Source of the DNA: Bacillota bacterium
Lineage (GTDB): Bacteria; Bacillota; Clostridia; Acetivibrionales; DTU013
Length of the DNA: 64,000 nt
Direction of reading: 5' to 3'
Assembly: GCA_023426125.1 (NCBI GenBank)
Contig: JAFABI010000052.1
Coordinates: forward strand, 1 to 64,000
Below are positions 1-11,168 of the stretch, piece after piece (positions within the stretch are counted from its first letter, which is position 1; the number at the start of each line of letters is the position of its first letter). The notes under the pieces were generated by a model. It was not told where the DNA came from. It saw only the letters and a list, made by a program, of their open reading frames with translations, and did no database searches. Position numbers and translations under genes: made by a program.

Positions 1-3000
1 CATCCTTCGTCAGCCTATCCAGTATCCATGTTCCCTGTACCTTCGGCTTCATAACCCTGCTGAATACTTCTTCATCCTTCCTTATGATAAAACCGTCTCC
101 TGCTATTCCTGCCCCGTGTATGACCCCATCTATTTTTCCATACCTGCTTCTGATGTCTTCCAGCACCTTCCGCATCTTCTCCATATCAGACACATCGGCG
201 CTGTAACAGTTTACCTCTGTTCCCCTGTCTTCCATATATCTGATTGCTTTTATCTTCCGACATTCCTTCACGTCCACGGACCTTTCCAGTATATTCCCCC
301 ACTCCTCCCGTTCCGGCATACTGCTGCGGTTGACAAGGCATAGTTTTACCTTGTTTTTTGAAGCCAGGTACTTACCTATCTCCAGCCCGATTCCTCCTGT
401 CCCGCCTGTTATTACATATACCCCGTCTTCCTTTATTTCTGCTTCCACCCGGGCTGTTTCAGATATATCCATTCTCCGGAATTCTTCTTTATACCGGGTT
501 CCGTTGCGTAATGCTATTTTGTGTGCCCCTGTACCAGACATTATTTCGGATATGATGTCTCCAGTACCGGTTTTCTCGGCTATATCTATGCACCTGCACT
601 CCAAATGCTCATATTCATTACTTATTACTTTACCCAGTCCGAACAAACTTGCATTATGGGGATTGATCCTCTCTTCGCATCCTGTGACTTCAGCCGTGTA
701 GTCGGAAACTAGTATGATTTCCAGGTCGTTTCTCATTTTACTGTTCAGAAACCCCCGTGTCAGATAAAAAAGACTATATACACCTTTTTTCTGGCTGTCC
801 TCCAGCATGTCCTCATCAGCTATTTCCTCCCTTCCTGTCAGCGTCGACAGGTGTATGACCTTCCAAAGGCCCTTCTCTTTTACATCGTTTAGCAGTCGTG
901 CATAATCCTCCTCAGTTTCGCTGATTACAAACCGGTCTTCGGCTTTTCTTTCATATTCCCTGCCTGTATCCACCTCGATAACCACTACACCTTTTTCCCT
1001 GAGCTGTTGTACCATCTCCAGGCTCACAGGCGTCCCACCTTTAAGAACAAGAATTCTAGCTCCTTCGGGGATTTTCAGTTCATCAGGCTGCTTCGCTGGT
1101 ACCCATGCCGTTTCATAGTACATATTTCCTGCCAACCTCAGCTGCTCATCCCGATTTATCTTCTTGATGGAGTATCCTTCAATCTCTACAAATGCTATTC
1201 CATTCTCGTCCATCAGCGTTATGTCAAAAGTTGATACCTCAGGATCTTCCTTTTCGAGTTTCCTTCGTTTAATATGGCTGTAGATTATTGCAGGCATAGG
1301 CCCGTATATTTTAATGTTTCTATATGAGTAAGGGAGGTACAACCCTTCCCCCGTACTGTTCATACCCAAGTTTACAGCGCAATCCATCAAGGATGGGTGC
1401 AGTTTGTAGTCCTCAAGATCCTTCATGTAATCCTCCGGAAGTTCAAGATATACAAGCGCTTCATTTCCTTCCAGATATATCTCCCTTATGCAGTCCCACC
1501 GGGGACCTGTTTCTACCGCTTTTGTCCGAGGCTCCTCAGGTATGTCGTTTTTAACGCTATACCTGCTCTTTATATCATCAATATCAATTCCAGTTCTCTT
1601 TTTCTTTTCTCTCAGTGATACATTTCCTTCTGCATGTTTACTCCAGACATTTTCCGATTCTGTTCTGCTGGCAATAATAAATTCATAGCTTTCCCCTTTT
1701 TCCTTTATTATCGTATGAACTTCCCTTATTTCATTTAAATCAATAGACATGGGCTTTAAAAAGAAAATATCGCATATTTCAATATCCTTATCGGGGTGGC
1801 TTATATTAAATACTTTATTAATCATTTCCAGATATGCTGTCCCCGGGACAACATATCTACCAACTATTTTATGTTCACTGATGACCCAAAGTTTTTTTAC
1901 GCTAAACCTTGTGTAAAAAATTTTACAATCAAAAGAGTCTGTCAGGTGGTTTTCAAGTAAAGGATGTAAAATTTCTTTTACATTATCTCTGCTTATTTCG
2001 GTTTCATCGCTTTCTTCTTCCAACCAACACCTTTTTCTCTCAAAAGGATATACGGGTAGGCTTACTTTTCTAATATTACGCCCTCTGTATAATTTTTCCC
2101 AATTGACATCCGCTCCTTTGATATATAATCTCAGTATTTCATCAAAACAAGGCTCCGTGTTATCTATCCCTGCTGCCAGAAGTTCGTCCAGACTTGCATC
2201 GGCAGTGCTGTCCATCTGATTTTTTTCGGCATGTGTTATCTGTTGATTGTCTGTTTTGTTAACATTGACAGGAATTATTTCATGTCTGCCGTAATATATT
2301 CCATCTGCTTTTATACAATCCAATCCTGCTTTGTAGACAGCTGCAATCTTTTCTTTGAACTCGGACGCGTTCCCCGCTATTACCGCCAGCCTGCAGTTAT
2401 AATGTCCCCTGCCTGTATTAGCCGTGTAACATATATTCTCAATATCAGGCAGATCTTCATGCTGTACAATCTCGAAATACTGCTTCAGCAATTCCCCAAG
2501 CGCCCTTTCGCTTTTTGCGGACATTGTTAATATATGGCTTGATTTTTTCTTTACACTGTTACACTCTGCAGATGGCGCTTCTTCTAATACAATATGGCAG
2601 TTTGTCCCACTCAATCCAAAGGAATTTATACCGCACCTGCGGGGGCCACCTTCTGTTTCCCACATTTTCAGCCTGTCGTTAACATATACGGGGGAGTTCT
2701 CAAAACAGATTTTCCTGTTTGGTCTCTTAAAATGCAGAGTTGGAGGTATCTCCCTATGTTTCAGAGCTAGCACAGCCTTCACCAATCCGGCTATGCCTGC
2801 TGCGTTGTCCAGGTGTCCGATATTTGTTTTAACAGAACCTATGGCACAGAACTGTTTCCTTTTAGTATGCTTGGAAAACGCCATTTCCAAGCCGTCAATC
2901 TCAATAGGGTCCCCGAGTTTTGTCCCTGTGCCGTGGGCTTCCACATATGTTATTGTCTCAGGATTAACACCGGCAACCTGCCATGCTTTTAATATTGCAT

Positions 3001-3973
3001 CCTTCTGTGACATGGAATTGGGAGCAGTCAGTCCAATGGAATAACCATCCTGGTTTATTTCACCGCCTTTGATAACAGCGTATATATTGTCTCCGTCCGC
3101 AAGAGCCTTCTTTAACGGTTTTAATAATATTGCCGCAACCCCCTCGCCCATACCTGTACCGTCTGAACTGTCATCAAATGTTTTGGCTTTCCCATCTGAC
3201 GACTCAATTCCTATCCGCAAATCAGCATCCCTTTTAATTGGTACAATATTAATTTTTACTCCCCCCGCAATAGCCATGTCACACTCCTCCGAGCTTATTC
3301 CAAGGCATGCCAGGTATATAGCTACCAACGAGGATGAACAAGCTGTATCAACCATTATGCTCGGGCCTTTTAAATCAAGAATATATGATATCCTGCTTCC
3401 TATTATGGAGTTAATGTTGCCTGCAACAGCCAACCCCTTTGATGTAGTCTCAGTTACACCGATATAGTCTTTGTAATTTGCACCGAAATCGGTACTGTAT
3501 CCAACATATACTCCCGTTTTTGTACCCCGTATTTTTTGCCCGCCGTAACCCGCATCTTCAATAGCATTCCAAGCTGTTTGCAGGAATAATTTCTGGTTCG
3601 GATCAAATAAACTTGCTTCCTTTGGTGATAATTGAAAGAAATTGTAATCAAATTTGTCAATTTCCTCAAAGAATGCGCCTACATCATACTCAACCTTTTT
3701 TTTTCTGGTATTTAAAGCCCTCAGTATTTTATCAGCATCATTTCTCCTTGATGCAGGAAATTCTGTAATGAAGTCCGTACCATTCCGAACTTTTTCCCAG
3801 AATTCTTCAGCATTGTCTGCTGTCGGAAATCTAGCCCCCATACCTATAATGGCAATATCCTCCCATGGTTTTGCTTCCTCTTTCTTTAAGAGTTTTATGA
3901 TATTGACAGCAACTTCCATATCTATATTACCTGATGTAGTATTTTCTACGATGTATTCATATAGCTTACTCAT
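1..3973 (-). CDS. trans-AT type polyketide synthase, KS-DH-KR... (3' part beyond left edge)
   Basis: The reading frame starts at ATG 3973 and is still open at base 1, so only the first ~1324 residues are seen. Domain order: an N-terminal docking helix pair (about 1-30), KS (about 33-460), a flanking linker with no acyltransferase, DH (about 640-935) and the first part of a KR (Rossmann motif near 1186). The KS keeps Cys212 in a TACSSS motif, His347 (HGTGT) and His387 (NIGHL), so it should elongate. The DH has the HxxxGxxxxPG motif with His701; the second motif has Asp864, but Asn stands four residues later where Gln or His is usual. The KR shows GGTGGIG. No AT domain is present, so malonyl units must be supplied in trans. 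GGAGG lies just upstream of the ATG, and the gene overlaps the end of the upstream hybrid gene by 8 bases, suggesting translational coupling. Confidence 0.93.
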   Translation of the reverse strand, partial: MSKLYEYIVENTTSGNIDMEVAVNIIKLLKKEEAKPWEDIAIIGMGARFPTADNAEEFWEKVRNGTDFITEFPASRRNDADKILRALNTRKKKVEYDVGAFFEEIDKFDYNFFQLSPKEASLFDPNQKLFLQTAWNAIEDAGYGGQKIRGTKTGVYVGYSTDFGANYKDYIGVTETTSKGLAVAGNINSIIGSRISYILDLKGPSIMVDTACSSSLVAIYLACLGISSEECDMAIAGGVKINIVPIKRDADLRIGIESSDGKAKTFDDSSDGTGMGEGVAAILLKPLKKALADGDNIYAVIKGGEINQDGYSIGLTAPNSMSQKDAILKAWQVAGVNPETITYVEAHGTGTKLGDPIEIDGLEMAFSKHTKRKQFCAIGSVKTNIGHLDNAAGIAGLVKAVLALKHREIPPTLHFKRPNRKICFENSPVYVNDRLKMWETEGGPRRCGINSFGLSGTNCHIVLEEAPSAECNSVKKKSSHILTMSAKSERALGELLKQYFEIVQHEDLPDIENICYTANTGRGHYNCRLAVIAGNASEFKEKIAAVYKAGLDCIKADGIYYGRHEIIPVNVNKTDNQQITHAEKNQMDSTADASLDELLAAGIDNTEPCFDEILRLYIKGADVNWEKLYRGRNIRKVSLPVYPFERKRCWLEEESDETEISRDNVKEILHPLLENHLTDSFDCKIFYTRFSVKKLWVISEHKIVGRYVVPGTAYLEMINKVFNISHPDKDIEICDIFFLKPMSIDLNEIREVHTIIKEKGESYEFIIASRTESENVWSKHAEGNVSLREKKKRTGIDIDDIKSRYSVKNDIPEEPRTKAVETGPRWDCIREIYLEGNEALVYLELPEDYMKDLEDYKLHPSLMDCAVNLGMNSTGEGLYLPYSYRNIKIYGPMPAIIYSHIKRRKLEKEDPEVSTFDITLMDENGIAFVEIEGYSIKKINRDEQLRLAGNMYYETAWVPAKQPDELKIPEGARILVLKGGTPVSLEMVQQLREKGVVVIEVDTGREYERKAEDRFVISETEEDYARLLNDVKEKGLWKVIHLSTLTGREEIADEDMLEDSQKKGVYSLFYLTRGFLNSKMRNDLEIILVSDYTAEVTGCEERINPHNASLFGLGKVISNEYEHLECRCIDIAEKTGTGDIISEIMSGTGAHKIALRNGTRYKEEFRRMDISETARVEAEIKEDGVYVITGGTGGIGLEIGKYLASKNKVKLCLVNRSSMPEREEWGNILERSVDVKECRKIKAIRYMEDRGTEVNCYSADVSDMEKMRKVLEDIRSRYGKIDGVIHGAGIAGDGFIIRKDEEVFSRVMKPKVQGTWILDRLTKD

Positions 3974-6900
3974 TATATACCTCCATTTTCTTAATATTCT
4001 GGAGCATATCCTCAACTGACATATTCCCGTTCTTAATATCATCAAGCATACTGGTGATTATATTGTCGATTTCTTTTACGTCCCGGGGCTCGCTATTAGC
4101 TAACTGCTCAGCCTCACCCTCGCTGATGTATTTCGACAGCGCTGATATTGATGGATATTTGAAAATATCTACTATTTTTACTTTACCCGCATAGCTGCTT
4201 TCTATTTTTGCGTGCATCTGATTCACCAGGAAGGAGTTCCCGCCTAATGAGAAGAAATTGTCATAGATACCGATTTTATTTGTATTAAGAAGCTCCTGCC
4301 ATAACGTTACAAGGTATTTCTCCACTTCGTTTGAAGGCTCAACATATTCATTTTCCGTTTGAGGCCTCTCCAGTACCTCAACACTGGCCAACGCCTTTCT
4401 ATCTATTTTAGCATTGGAGGTAAGAGGAAATCCCTCAACTTCAACATATCTGGAAGGCAACATATAATTGGGCAATTTCCCCGGAAGAGAACTTTTCAGC
4501 CTGCCGACAGCCATTTTATCAGATGCTTTATAATAGCATATTAGCTGGTTGGTATCTGCCATTTTTTTAGCAACTATAGCAACCTCCTGTATCCCTGTTT
4601 CCGCCATTATGGCAGCCTCTACTTCTCCTATCTCCACCCTGTATCCTCTGACTTTTACCATACCGTCATTTCTTCCAAGATATTCTATATTGCCGTCTTC
4701 CAAGTATTTTCCCATATCGCCTGTTTTATAAATTCTCTCCTTGCTATCACCGTATGTGATAAACACCTCATTTGTCTTTTCATCATCTTTATAATAACCA
4801 AGTGTTACATTTGCCCCGCTTATATAGATGTCTCCAGGTAAACCTATACCGCACAGGTGCATATTCGAATCTAAAATCAGTATCCTGTTATTTGCGACTG
4901 GTCTTCCTATAGGCAAAACTGCCAATGGATCCAATTCTTCTCCGATTTCATAACTTGTCACCCAGATAGTCGCTTCCGTTGGTCCATACATATCTGCAAT
5001 TCTTGCAGTGGGGAATTCGTTTCTTATTTCTTTTGCCAGCTTTGAACTCCATGCTTCCCCACCAATCATAATCCTTCTGATCTGCTTTGATATTTCAGAT
5101 GCTTTGGCGCTATTCTTCAGCACAGACAGCATCTGAACCATTAACGTAGGTACAGAATGCCAGATATTAATTTTATTACTTTCTATGCACCTTAGAAGTG
5201 ACCCGGTATCCATCAATTCATCTTCCGATGCGATAACCAGGCTTGCACCGCTCAATAATGCACCGAATATTTCAAATACAGATATATCAAAGCTTATGGA
5301 TGTGACCAGCATCATTTTATCCTGCGGTCCAAGAGCTGAGTTATCTATACCCCATCTTATGAAATTCGCCACATTAGAGTGGGTTACCATTACTCCCTTA
5401 GGTACTCCTGTAGAACCGGAGGTATACATTATATATATTAAGTTGCCCGTATCTGTTACCAAATCCGGGTTTTCTTTTGAATAACGGCAGATAATCCTGG
5501 AGTTATGTATTTTTTTATCTTTTACCAGAATTTCCTGAGTATCACCAGTCAAATCAATAACAGTTTTCAACTGGTCATTACGGATAGTTAACTTTACAGC
5601 ATCACTTAACAATCCGCTTTCTGTAACCAAAATACTCGCAGCACTGTGCTCCAGCATATAATTTACTCTGGCTGCAGGGTATCCCTTGTCTATAGGCACA
5701 TAAGCAGCTCCGGCTTTCAGAATCCCAATAATACCGGCTATCATACCGACGCCCCTTGACATCATAATAGCTACCGGTTCATTTGGTTTTACACCTTCTT
5801 CCAGTAATAAACCTGCCAACTGATTTGCTTTTTGATTCAAATCACGGTATGTTAACATCTCACTTCCAAATATCAACGCAATAGAATCGGGACTTTTATC
5901 CACCTGACGTTCGAACAACTTATGTATAGGCATACTTGATGAATATGGGCAATCTGTGTTACTGAACCGGGAAAGTATCTTATTCTCTTCACTTTGAGAC
6001 AATATTGATATTGAAGTAATACTTTTTTTATAATCTTCACAGATATGTTTCAATATGTTCTCAAAGTAGCCCCAAAAACGTATCACTGTTTCTTTTCTAA
6101 ACAAATCAGAATTATACTCTACACGCGCTTCTATACAATTGTCTGTCTCTCTGCATTGCATGCTGATGTCATACTGGCTCATTCCTTCATTATATCTGGG
6201 TATGTTTTCATACAACTGGAACATTGTAGAGAACAAAGGACTTCTACTCGGATCACGTTCGGGATTTAATCTGGAAACAAGTAAGTCAAACGGATACTTG
6301 CTGTTTTTATAGGCCAGTAGACTTTTCTCCTTGACAACCAGCATCAAGTCCCTGAAAGTTTTTATATTTGAAAAATCTACTCTCATGCACAGCATGTTTA
6401 TAAATAAGCCCATAATTCCTTCCAGGTCCAGCCTGTCTCTTCCCGTTATTGGGCAACCAACAACAATATCACAATCATGAGATATTTCATGTAATAAAAC
6501 AAAATATAAAGAAAGCATCGTCATGTGAAGAGTCAAGTTTTCAAGTCTGGATATGGACTTAAGCTTTTCGGTCATATCGTTGCTGATAATAAAATTGATA
6601 TAGTTCCCATTATATGTCTGGTATATGGGTCTGGTAAAATCGACAGGCAGATTGAGTACAGGCAGGGGTTTCTTCAATTCATCCAGCCAGTACCTCTCCA
6701 TTCTGCCGGCTTCCTCACTTTTTATCCAGTCGTTCTGCTGTTTTACCCAATCTATATACTGTAATCTCAAAGGCGCTTTATCAATCTTGTCATTGTCCAG
6801 ATACGCTTTGTAAGTATTCATTAGTTCTTCGGAAAATATATTCATACTCCATCCGTCGGTGATTATATGATGTACATGTACAAAGAAACAGTATCTCGTA

Positions 6901-9900
6901 TCGTGTAGTTTATAAAGCTTTATCCTTAAGGGGGGAACGGAAAAATCGAACGGCAAAACGCTTTGCTTTTTTATCAATTCTTTTAGTAACAGCTCGTTAT
7001 TATTTTTATCAGATAAGTCCAGAAAATCAATTTTTACTTCAAATTTATCCAGTATAACCTGATAAGGAATACCTTCTTCTTCCATGAAGCTGGTCCTCAA
7101 TGAGCTATGTCTTTCAATCAGAGTGTTGGCAGCCTTGTTCAATATGCTTATGTTCAACTCAGTGTCGATATATGATATCAGTGATAGATTGTAAGCCGAC
7201 ATTTGAGGGTCATATTTCTGAAGAAACCACATCCTGCTCTGTGCACTTGACAGAAGATGTTTCTCTTTATTGCCGTAATTGGGGGAATTGGCAATCCTGT
7301 TACTTTCATCAGGCTTTGTATTTAAAAAATTTGTATCCAGAAACTGCGAGAAATCAACAATTGTCAAATGTTCAAAAATATCCACTACATTAACTGTTGC
7401 TGAAAGTTTCTCGTTAATAATATTTGCAATCTTGATCCCCTGTAAAGAATCCCCGCCTAATTCGTAGAAATTATCATAAATATCAAATTCCGTCAATCCC
7501 AGAACTACTGACCAAATCTGTGCAACCATGGTTTCGGTATCACTGTAGGAATTATTAGTCCTGCCCTTCAATTTTACATTGGCAGCGAGCACGCTCAAAT
7601 CAATTTTACTTTTATCGTCCAACTTTAGCCGATATTCTTCTATCTTTGCTGTTATACTTTCTGATAATCTTACAGCAGGGGAATAGCCTCCATAATACAT
7701 TTCATTGTCAAAGTTCAATTCTCCTACAATAATCCTCTTGATATCCCTGCTTAAAACATCATCAAAAGCCCTGATAGCATCAACAGTTGACAATGTCCTG
7801 AAAGCCCAGTCAAAATTTGCTCCGCTATCAACCGCCATACCTGTTTCTTTCCATGTACTCCAATTTATCGTAACCGTATTTTTACCATTTACCCTGCCAA
7901 ACCTTGCAAAGGAATCCAAATATGAATTTGCAGCTACATAATCTCCCTGCCCGGTGAAGCCAAAAACAGAAGCTATGGAAGAAAACATGACAAAAAAGTC
8001 AAGTACATCATTTTTAGTATTTTCGTAAAGTAGCCAGGTACCTTCTATTTTGGGAGAAAGAGCTTCCCGGAACCGGGCGGCGTCTTTTTCGCATATTGGG
8101 CCATAACTGCCTATGCCTGCGCTGTGTATGACCCCATTTATCCTTCCATATTTTTGTCTTAGATCAGACAGTGATAAACTCACTTCATCGGAGTCGGATA
8201 CATTTACCTTCAGACATACCACAGTAGCCCCAGCAGTCTCCATTTCTTCAACAGCCCTTATTTTTTTACACAGCTTTTCATCCCCGCTGTATGCAAGGAT
8301 ATCTTTCCACCTTTCCCTTTCCGGCAGGCCAGACCTACTGAAAAGGGCCAATTTGACTTTATTTCTGGACACCAGGTATTTACCAACCTCCAGGCCTAGT
8401 CCGCCCAAGCCGCCGGTAATAATATAAACACCATCTTCTTTAATCTCCAAATCCTTCTTTGTGAAATTATCTATCGGAGCCTCTTTTAACTCCTCAACAT
8501 ATCTTCTACCGTTACGATATGCCACCTGGTAGGCCTCACTTCCTGATACAAGTTCAGCCAATATACTGGGAACACATGTAACCTTGTCTATATCAATACA
8601 CCTGCACTTTAAGTTATACCTTTCCTGTCTGATTACTTTTCCCAGTCCAAAAAAAGCTGCATTAAGGGAATTAATATTATCTTCGGTTTTAGTTACTTGA
8701 TTTGCAAATTCAGATACCAGCAAGATGTCTATTTTGTTGTCAAAACCATTCCCTACGAGTGCTTTTGTTATGTAAAGCAAACTGTATATTCCTTTTTGCT
8801 GAACGCTATTGATGTCGTCCAAACTTCCTATTTTATCATTGCAGGTGATAGTTGACATATGAAAAATGTCCGACACGCCTTCACTCTTTATGTCACGGAA
8901 CAATGCGAAGTAATCACTTTCAGTATTGCCGGAAATATATGTGCCTTCACACAACTTTTTGTAAACTTCTCCGGCCTCCACTTCAATTACATTTCTCCCG
9001 TAACTCCTAAGCTTGTCTATTAATTTATCACCCAATCCCTTTTCGTCCTTAAATACAACGACAGTTCCATCATTTATGTTAACTGTCTTGCCGGTTAATT
9101 CTTCAGGTACCCATATTGTTTCATAATATGAATTTGCCACATTAGGCTTTATGTCTTGTGTTATGTCAAACCAGAACCTTTTACGCTCCAGAGGATATAC
9201 AGGCAGATTTACTCTTCTTCTCTTTTCCTTTCGGTATATTTCCTCCCACTGTATATCTGCCCCTTCCGTGTACAGAGTACATAGTTCGCTAAGCTTTTCT
9301 CCATTATTCTCACCTGCATCCAGCAGCTGGATAATTTTATCTTTTGCAGACTTGTCAAGTTGCCGTTTTTTGTCCTCGGTTATCTCTTTTTCAAACTTTT
9401 GCTTTTTTATATTGGAAACAACTTTATGTTCACCATAGAAAACCCTTGGTATCTCACAACTGCTCAAGCCTGTGCGTATTAGCTGATCGATTTTTTCTTT
9501 CATCTCATCCATACTCTCCAGCAGTATGGCTAATCTGCATGCGTAATGGCCCTTGCCTGTACTTGCCGTATAACACACATCTGCAAGGTTCAACTGGGTA
9601 TTCTTATCAAGAAAACTCCTATATCGTTCCAATAATTCCAACAGGACTTTTTTGTTCCTAGCAGACAGTGTTAAAGCTCTGGTCTTTTTCTCTTCGTTTA
9701 CGTCACACTCAAAATTTATATTACTTGCTTCCTCCAAAACGATATGGCAGTTTGTTCCACTGAAACCAAGGGAATTAACCCCCGCCACCCTGGGGTGCTG
9801 CTTTGAGTCCCATTGGTTAAGCATGTCATTTATATATATTGGCGAACGATGGAATTGTATATGCCGGTTGGGACGGTTAAAATTAATAGTAGGAGGTATT

Positions 9901-11090
9901 TCTCCCTTTTTTAAAGCCAATATGACTTTTATAAGTGATGCCATCCCTGACGCGGCAATTGTATGTCCAATATTTGTTTTCACAGATCCTATGCCACAAA
10001 TTTGCCTCTTCTTCGTATACCGCCCGAAGGCCTCCGATATTCCCTTTACTTCTATGGTATCTCCCAGCATGGTGCCTGTTCCGTGAGCCTCAATATATGA
10101 CACATTCTCAGGATTTACCTTTGCATCCTCCCAGGCTTTTACGGTTACCTCCTCTATTGCTTTAGCATTGGGCGCCGATATTCCATTAGACGCTCCGTCA
10201 TTATTTATGGCAGATCCCCTGATTATTGCATGGATGGCATCTCTATCTTCTATTGCCTTTTTCAAGGGCTTTAATAAAACTGCGCCTACGCCTTCGCTCC
10301 ATAGCGTCCCGCTTGCGTTTCTATCAAAAGCCCTGATTTTTTTATCACTAGATTCAATCATTTCAAACGGAGCATAATTATCTACAAAAGAAAAATAATC
10401 GATGTGAATACCACCAGCTATAGCCATATCACATTCCTTATCCTTTAAAGCTGTACAAGCCAAATGTATAGATACGGTAGCGGAGGAACATGCACAGTCT
10501 ATTACCAAGCTGGGTCCTTTAAGATTTAATATGTATGATATGCGGCTTGCCAGTATACCGGACAATCTGCCTGTTATTGAAAGGGGTTCAGTATCATTCC
10601 ATCGCAGATAAATAGACGGAAATGACATGTCCCTCCCAATATATACTCCGGTTTTTGATCCCGATATCTTGTTCCCTCCATATCCTGAGTCTTCAATAGC
10701 TTCCCATGCGGTTTCAAGCATCAATCTTTGTAGTGGGTCCATATACTGGGCTTCTTTGGGCGATAAGCGAAAAAAGCCTGCATCGAATTTGTCGATTTCA
10801 TCTAGGTAGCCACCTCCTCTATACTGGTATGCCCCTGGCGCCTGTCTCTGAAAATCACGCTTTCGCTGCGCAGATGGTTCTCTGCAGCAATTTACCCCTG
10901 ATCTGATATTTTCCCAGTATTCTTCCACGTTTTTCGCACCTGGGAACCTTCCGGCAATTCCTATTACAGCAACATCATCTTTTTGATGCCTTTCATGCTC
11001 TTGAATCTGCGTCAGTATTTCAACAGCATCCGTAGGTGATATTTTTTTTGATGCTACCAGTTTATAAATCGAGTTTTTTATTGCCTCCAC
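3966..11090 (-). CDS. hybrid PKS-NRPS, KS-KR-ACP-C-A-PCP (2374 aa)
   Basis: Domains by residue: docking helices 1-35, KS 38-460 (Cys201, His336, His376), post-KS linker without AT, KR about 660-1130 (GGLGGLG at 893-899; Ser1037/1038 and Tyr1051), ACP about 1185-1255 (Ser1215), condensation about 1275-1700 (HHIITDG, His1407/1408), adenylation about 1715-2235, PCP about 2255-2325 (Ser2286), and a short helical C-terminal docking tail. One malonyl extension with ketoreduction is followed by addition of one amino acid. Reading the ten adenylation pocket residues by alignment to GrsA gives D-I-F-H-M-G-M-I-W-K; this resembles small-residue (Gly-like) and hydroxyphenylglycine codes but fits neither well, so the substrate is unresolved. 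The only usable start is GTG 11090, because an in-frame TGA lies two codons before it. The stop overlaps the next PKS gene. Confidence 0.93.
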   Translation of the reverse strand: MEAIKNSIYKLVASKKISPTDAVEILTQIQEHERHQKDDVAVIGIAGRFPGAKNVEEYWENIRSGVNCCREPSAQRKRDFQRQAPGAYQYRGGGYLDEIDKFDAGFFRLSPKEAQYMDPLQRLMLETAWEAIEDSGYGGNKISGSKTGVYIGRDMSFPSIYLRWNDTEPLSITGRLSGILASRISYILNLKGPSLVIDCACSSATVSIHLACTALKDKECDMAIAGGIHIDYFSFVDNYAPFEMIESSDKKIRAFDRNASGTLWSEGVGAVLLKPLKKAIEDRDAIHAIIRGSAINNDGASNGISAPNAKAIEEVTVKAWEDAKVNPENVSYIEAHGTGTMLGDTIEVKGISEAFGRYTKKRQICGIGSVKTNIGHTIAASGMASLIKVILALKKGEIPPTINFNRPNRHIQFHRSPIYINDMLNQWDSKQHPRVAGVNSLGFSGTNCHIVLEEASNINFECDVNEEKKTRALTLSARNKKVLLELLERYRSFLDKNTQLNLADVCYTASTGKGHYACRLAILLESMDEMKEKIDQLIRTGLSSCEIPRVFYGEHKVVSNIKKQKFEKEITEDKKRQLDKSAKDKIIQLLDAGENNGEKLSELCTLYTEGADIQWEEIYRKEKRRRVNLPVYPLERKRFWFDITQDIKPNVANSYYETIWVPEELTGKTVNINDGTVVVFKDEKGLGDKLIDKLRSYGRNVIEVEAGEVYKKLCEGTYISGNTESDYFALFRDIKSEGVSDIFHMSTITCNDKIGSLDDINSVQQKGIYSLLYITKALVGNGFDNKIDILLVSEFANQVTKTEDNINSLNAAFFGLGKVIRQERYNLKCRCIDIDKVTCVPSILAELVSGSEAYQVAYRNGRRYVEELKEAPIDNFTKKDLEIKEDGVYIITGGLGGLGLEVGKYLVSRNKVKLALFSRSGLPERERWKDILAYSGDEKLCKKIRAVEEMETAGATVVCLKVNVSDSDEVSLSLSDLRQKYGRINGVIHSAGIGSYGPICEKDAARFREALSPKIEGTWLLYENTKNDVLDFFVMFSSIASVFGFTGQGDYVAANSYLDSFARFGRVNGKNTVTINWSTWKETGMAVDSGANFDWAFRTLSTVDAIRAFDDVLSRDIKRIIVGELNFDNEMYYGGYSPAVRLSESITAKIEEYRLKLDDKSKIDLSVLAANVKLKGRTNNSYSDTETMVAQIWSVVLGLTEFDIYDNFYELGGDSLQGIKIANIINEKLSATVNVVDIFEHLTIVDFSQFLDTNFLNTKPDESNRIANSPNYGNKEKHLLSSAQSRMWFLQKYDPQMSAYNLSLISYIDTELNISILNKAANTLIERHSSLRTSFMEEEGIPYQVILDKFEVKIDFLDLSDKNNNELLLKELIKKQSVLPFDFSVPPLRIKLYKLHDTRYCFFVHVHHIITDGWSMNIFSEELMNTYKAYLDNDKIDKAPLRLQYIDWVKQQNDWIKSEEAGRMERYWLDELKKPLPVLNLPVDFTRPIYQTYNGNYINFIISNDMTEKLKSISRLENLTLHMTMLSLYFVLLHEISHDCDIVVGCPITGRDRLDLEGIMGLFINMLCMRVDFSNIKTFRDLMLVVKEKSLLAYKNSKYPFDLLVSRLNPERDPSRSPLFSTMFQLYENIPRYNEGMSQYDISMQCRETDNCIEARVEYNSDLFRKETVIRFWGYFENILKHICEDYKKSITSISILSQSEENKILSRFSNTDCPYSSSMPIHKLFERQVDKSPDSIALIFGSEMLTYRDLNQKANQLAGLLLEEGVKPNEPVAIMMSRGVGMIAGIIGILKAGAAYVPIDKGYPAARVNYMLEHSAASILVTESGLLSDAVKLTIRNDQLKTVIDLTGDTQEILVKDKKIHNSRIICRYSKENPDLVTDTGNLIYIMYTSGSTGVPKGVMVTHSNVANFIRWGIDNSALGPQDKMMLVTSISFDISVFEIFGALLSGASLVIASEDELMDTGSLLRCIESNKINIWHSVPTLMVQMLSVLKNSAKASEISKQIRRIMIGGEAWSSKLAKEIRNEFPTARIADMYGPTEATIWVTSYEIGEELDPLAVLPIGRPVANNRILILDSNMHLCGIGLPGDIYISGANVTLGYYKDDEKTNEVFITYGDSKERIYKTGDMGKYLEDGNIEYLGRNDGMVKVRGYRVEIGEVEAAIMAETGIQEVAIVAKKMADTNQLICYYKASDKMAVGRLKSSLPGKLPNYMLPSRYVEVEGFPLTSNAKIDRKALASVEVLERPQTENEYVEPSNEVEKYLVTLWQELLNTNKIGIYDNFFSLGGNSFLVNQMHAKIESSYAGKVKIVDIFKYPSISALSKYISEGEAEQLANSEPRDVKEIDNIITSMLDDIKNGNMSVEDMLQNIKKMEVYNE

Positions 11091-11168
11091 TTGTCACACC
11101 ATCTTTCTATAAAACTTGTCAGTAAAAACTGGGATTGTATTGGAGTAGAATTGAATTGGAACTGCATA

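Noticed and set aside
3069..3467. Plus-strand open frame of 132 codons inside the left PKS gene
   Set aside because: It is antisense to the conserved KS domain; its composition follows the opposite strand and it has no recognisable domain. The same holds for the other plus-strand frames in the synthase genes.
3966..11090. Embedded AT domain between KS and KR
   Set aside because: The ~200 residues after the KS contain the usual flanking linker ending in a VYPLERKRFW-type motif but no GHSxG serine motif; the same is true for the other modules.
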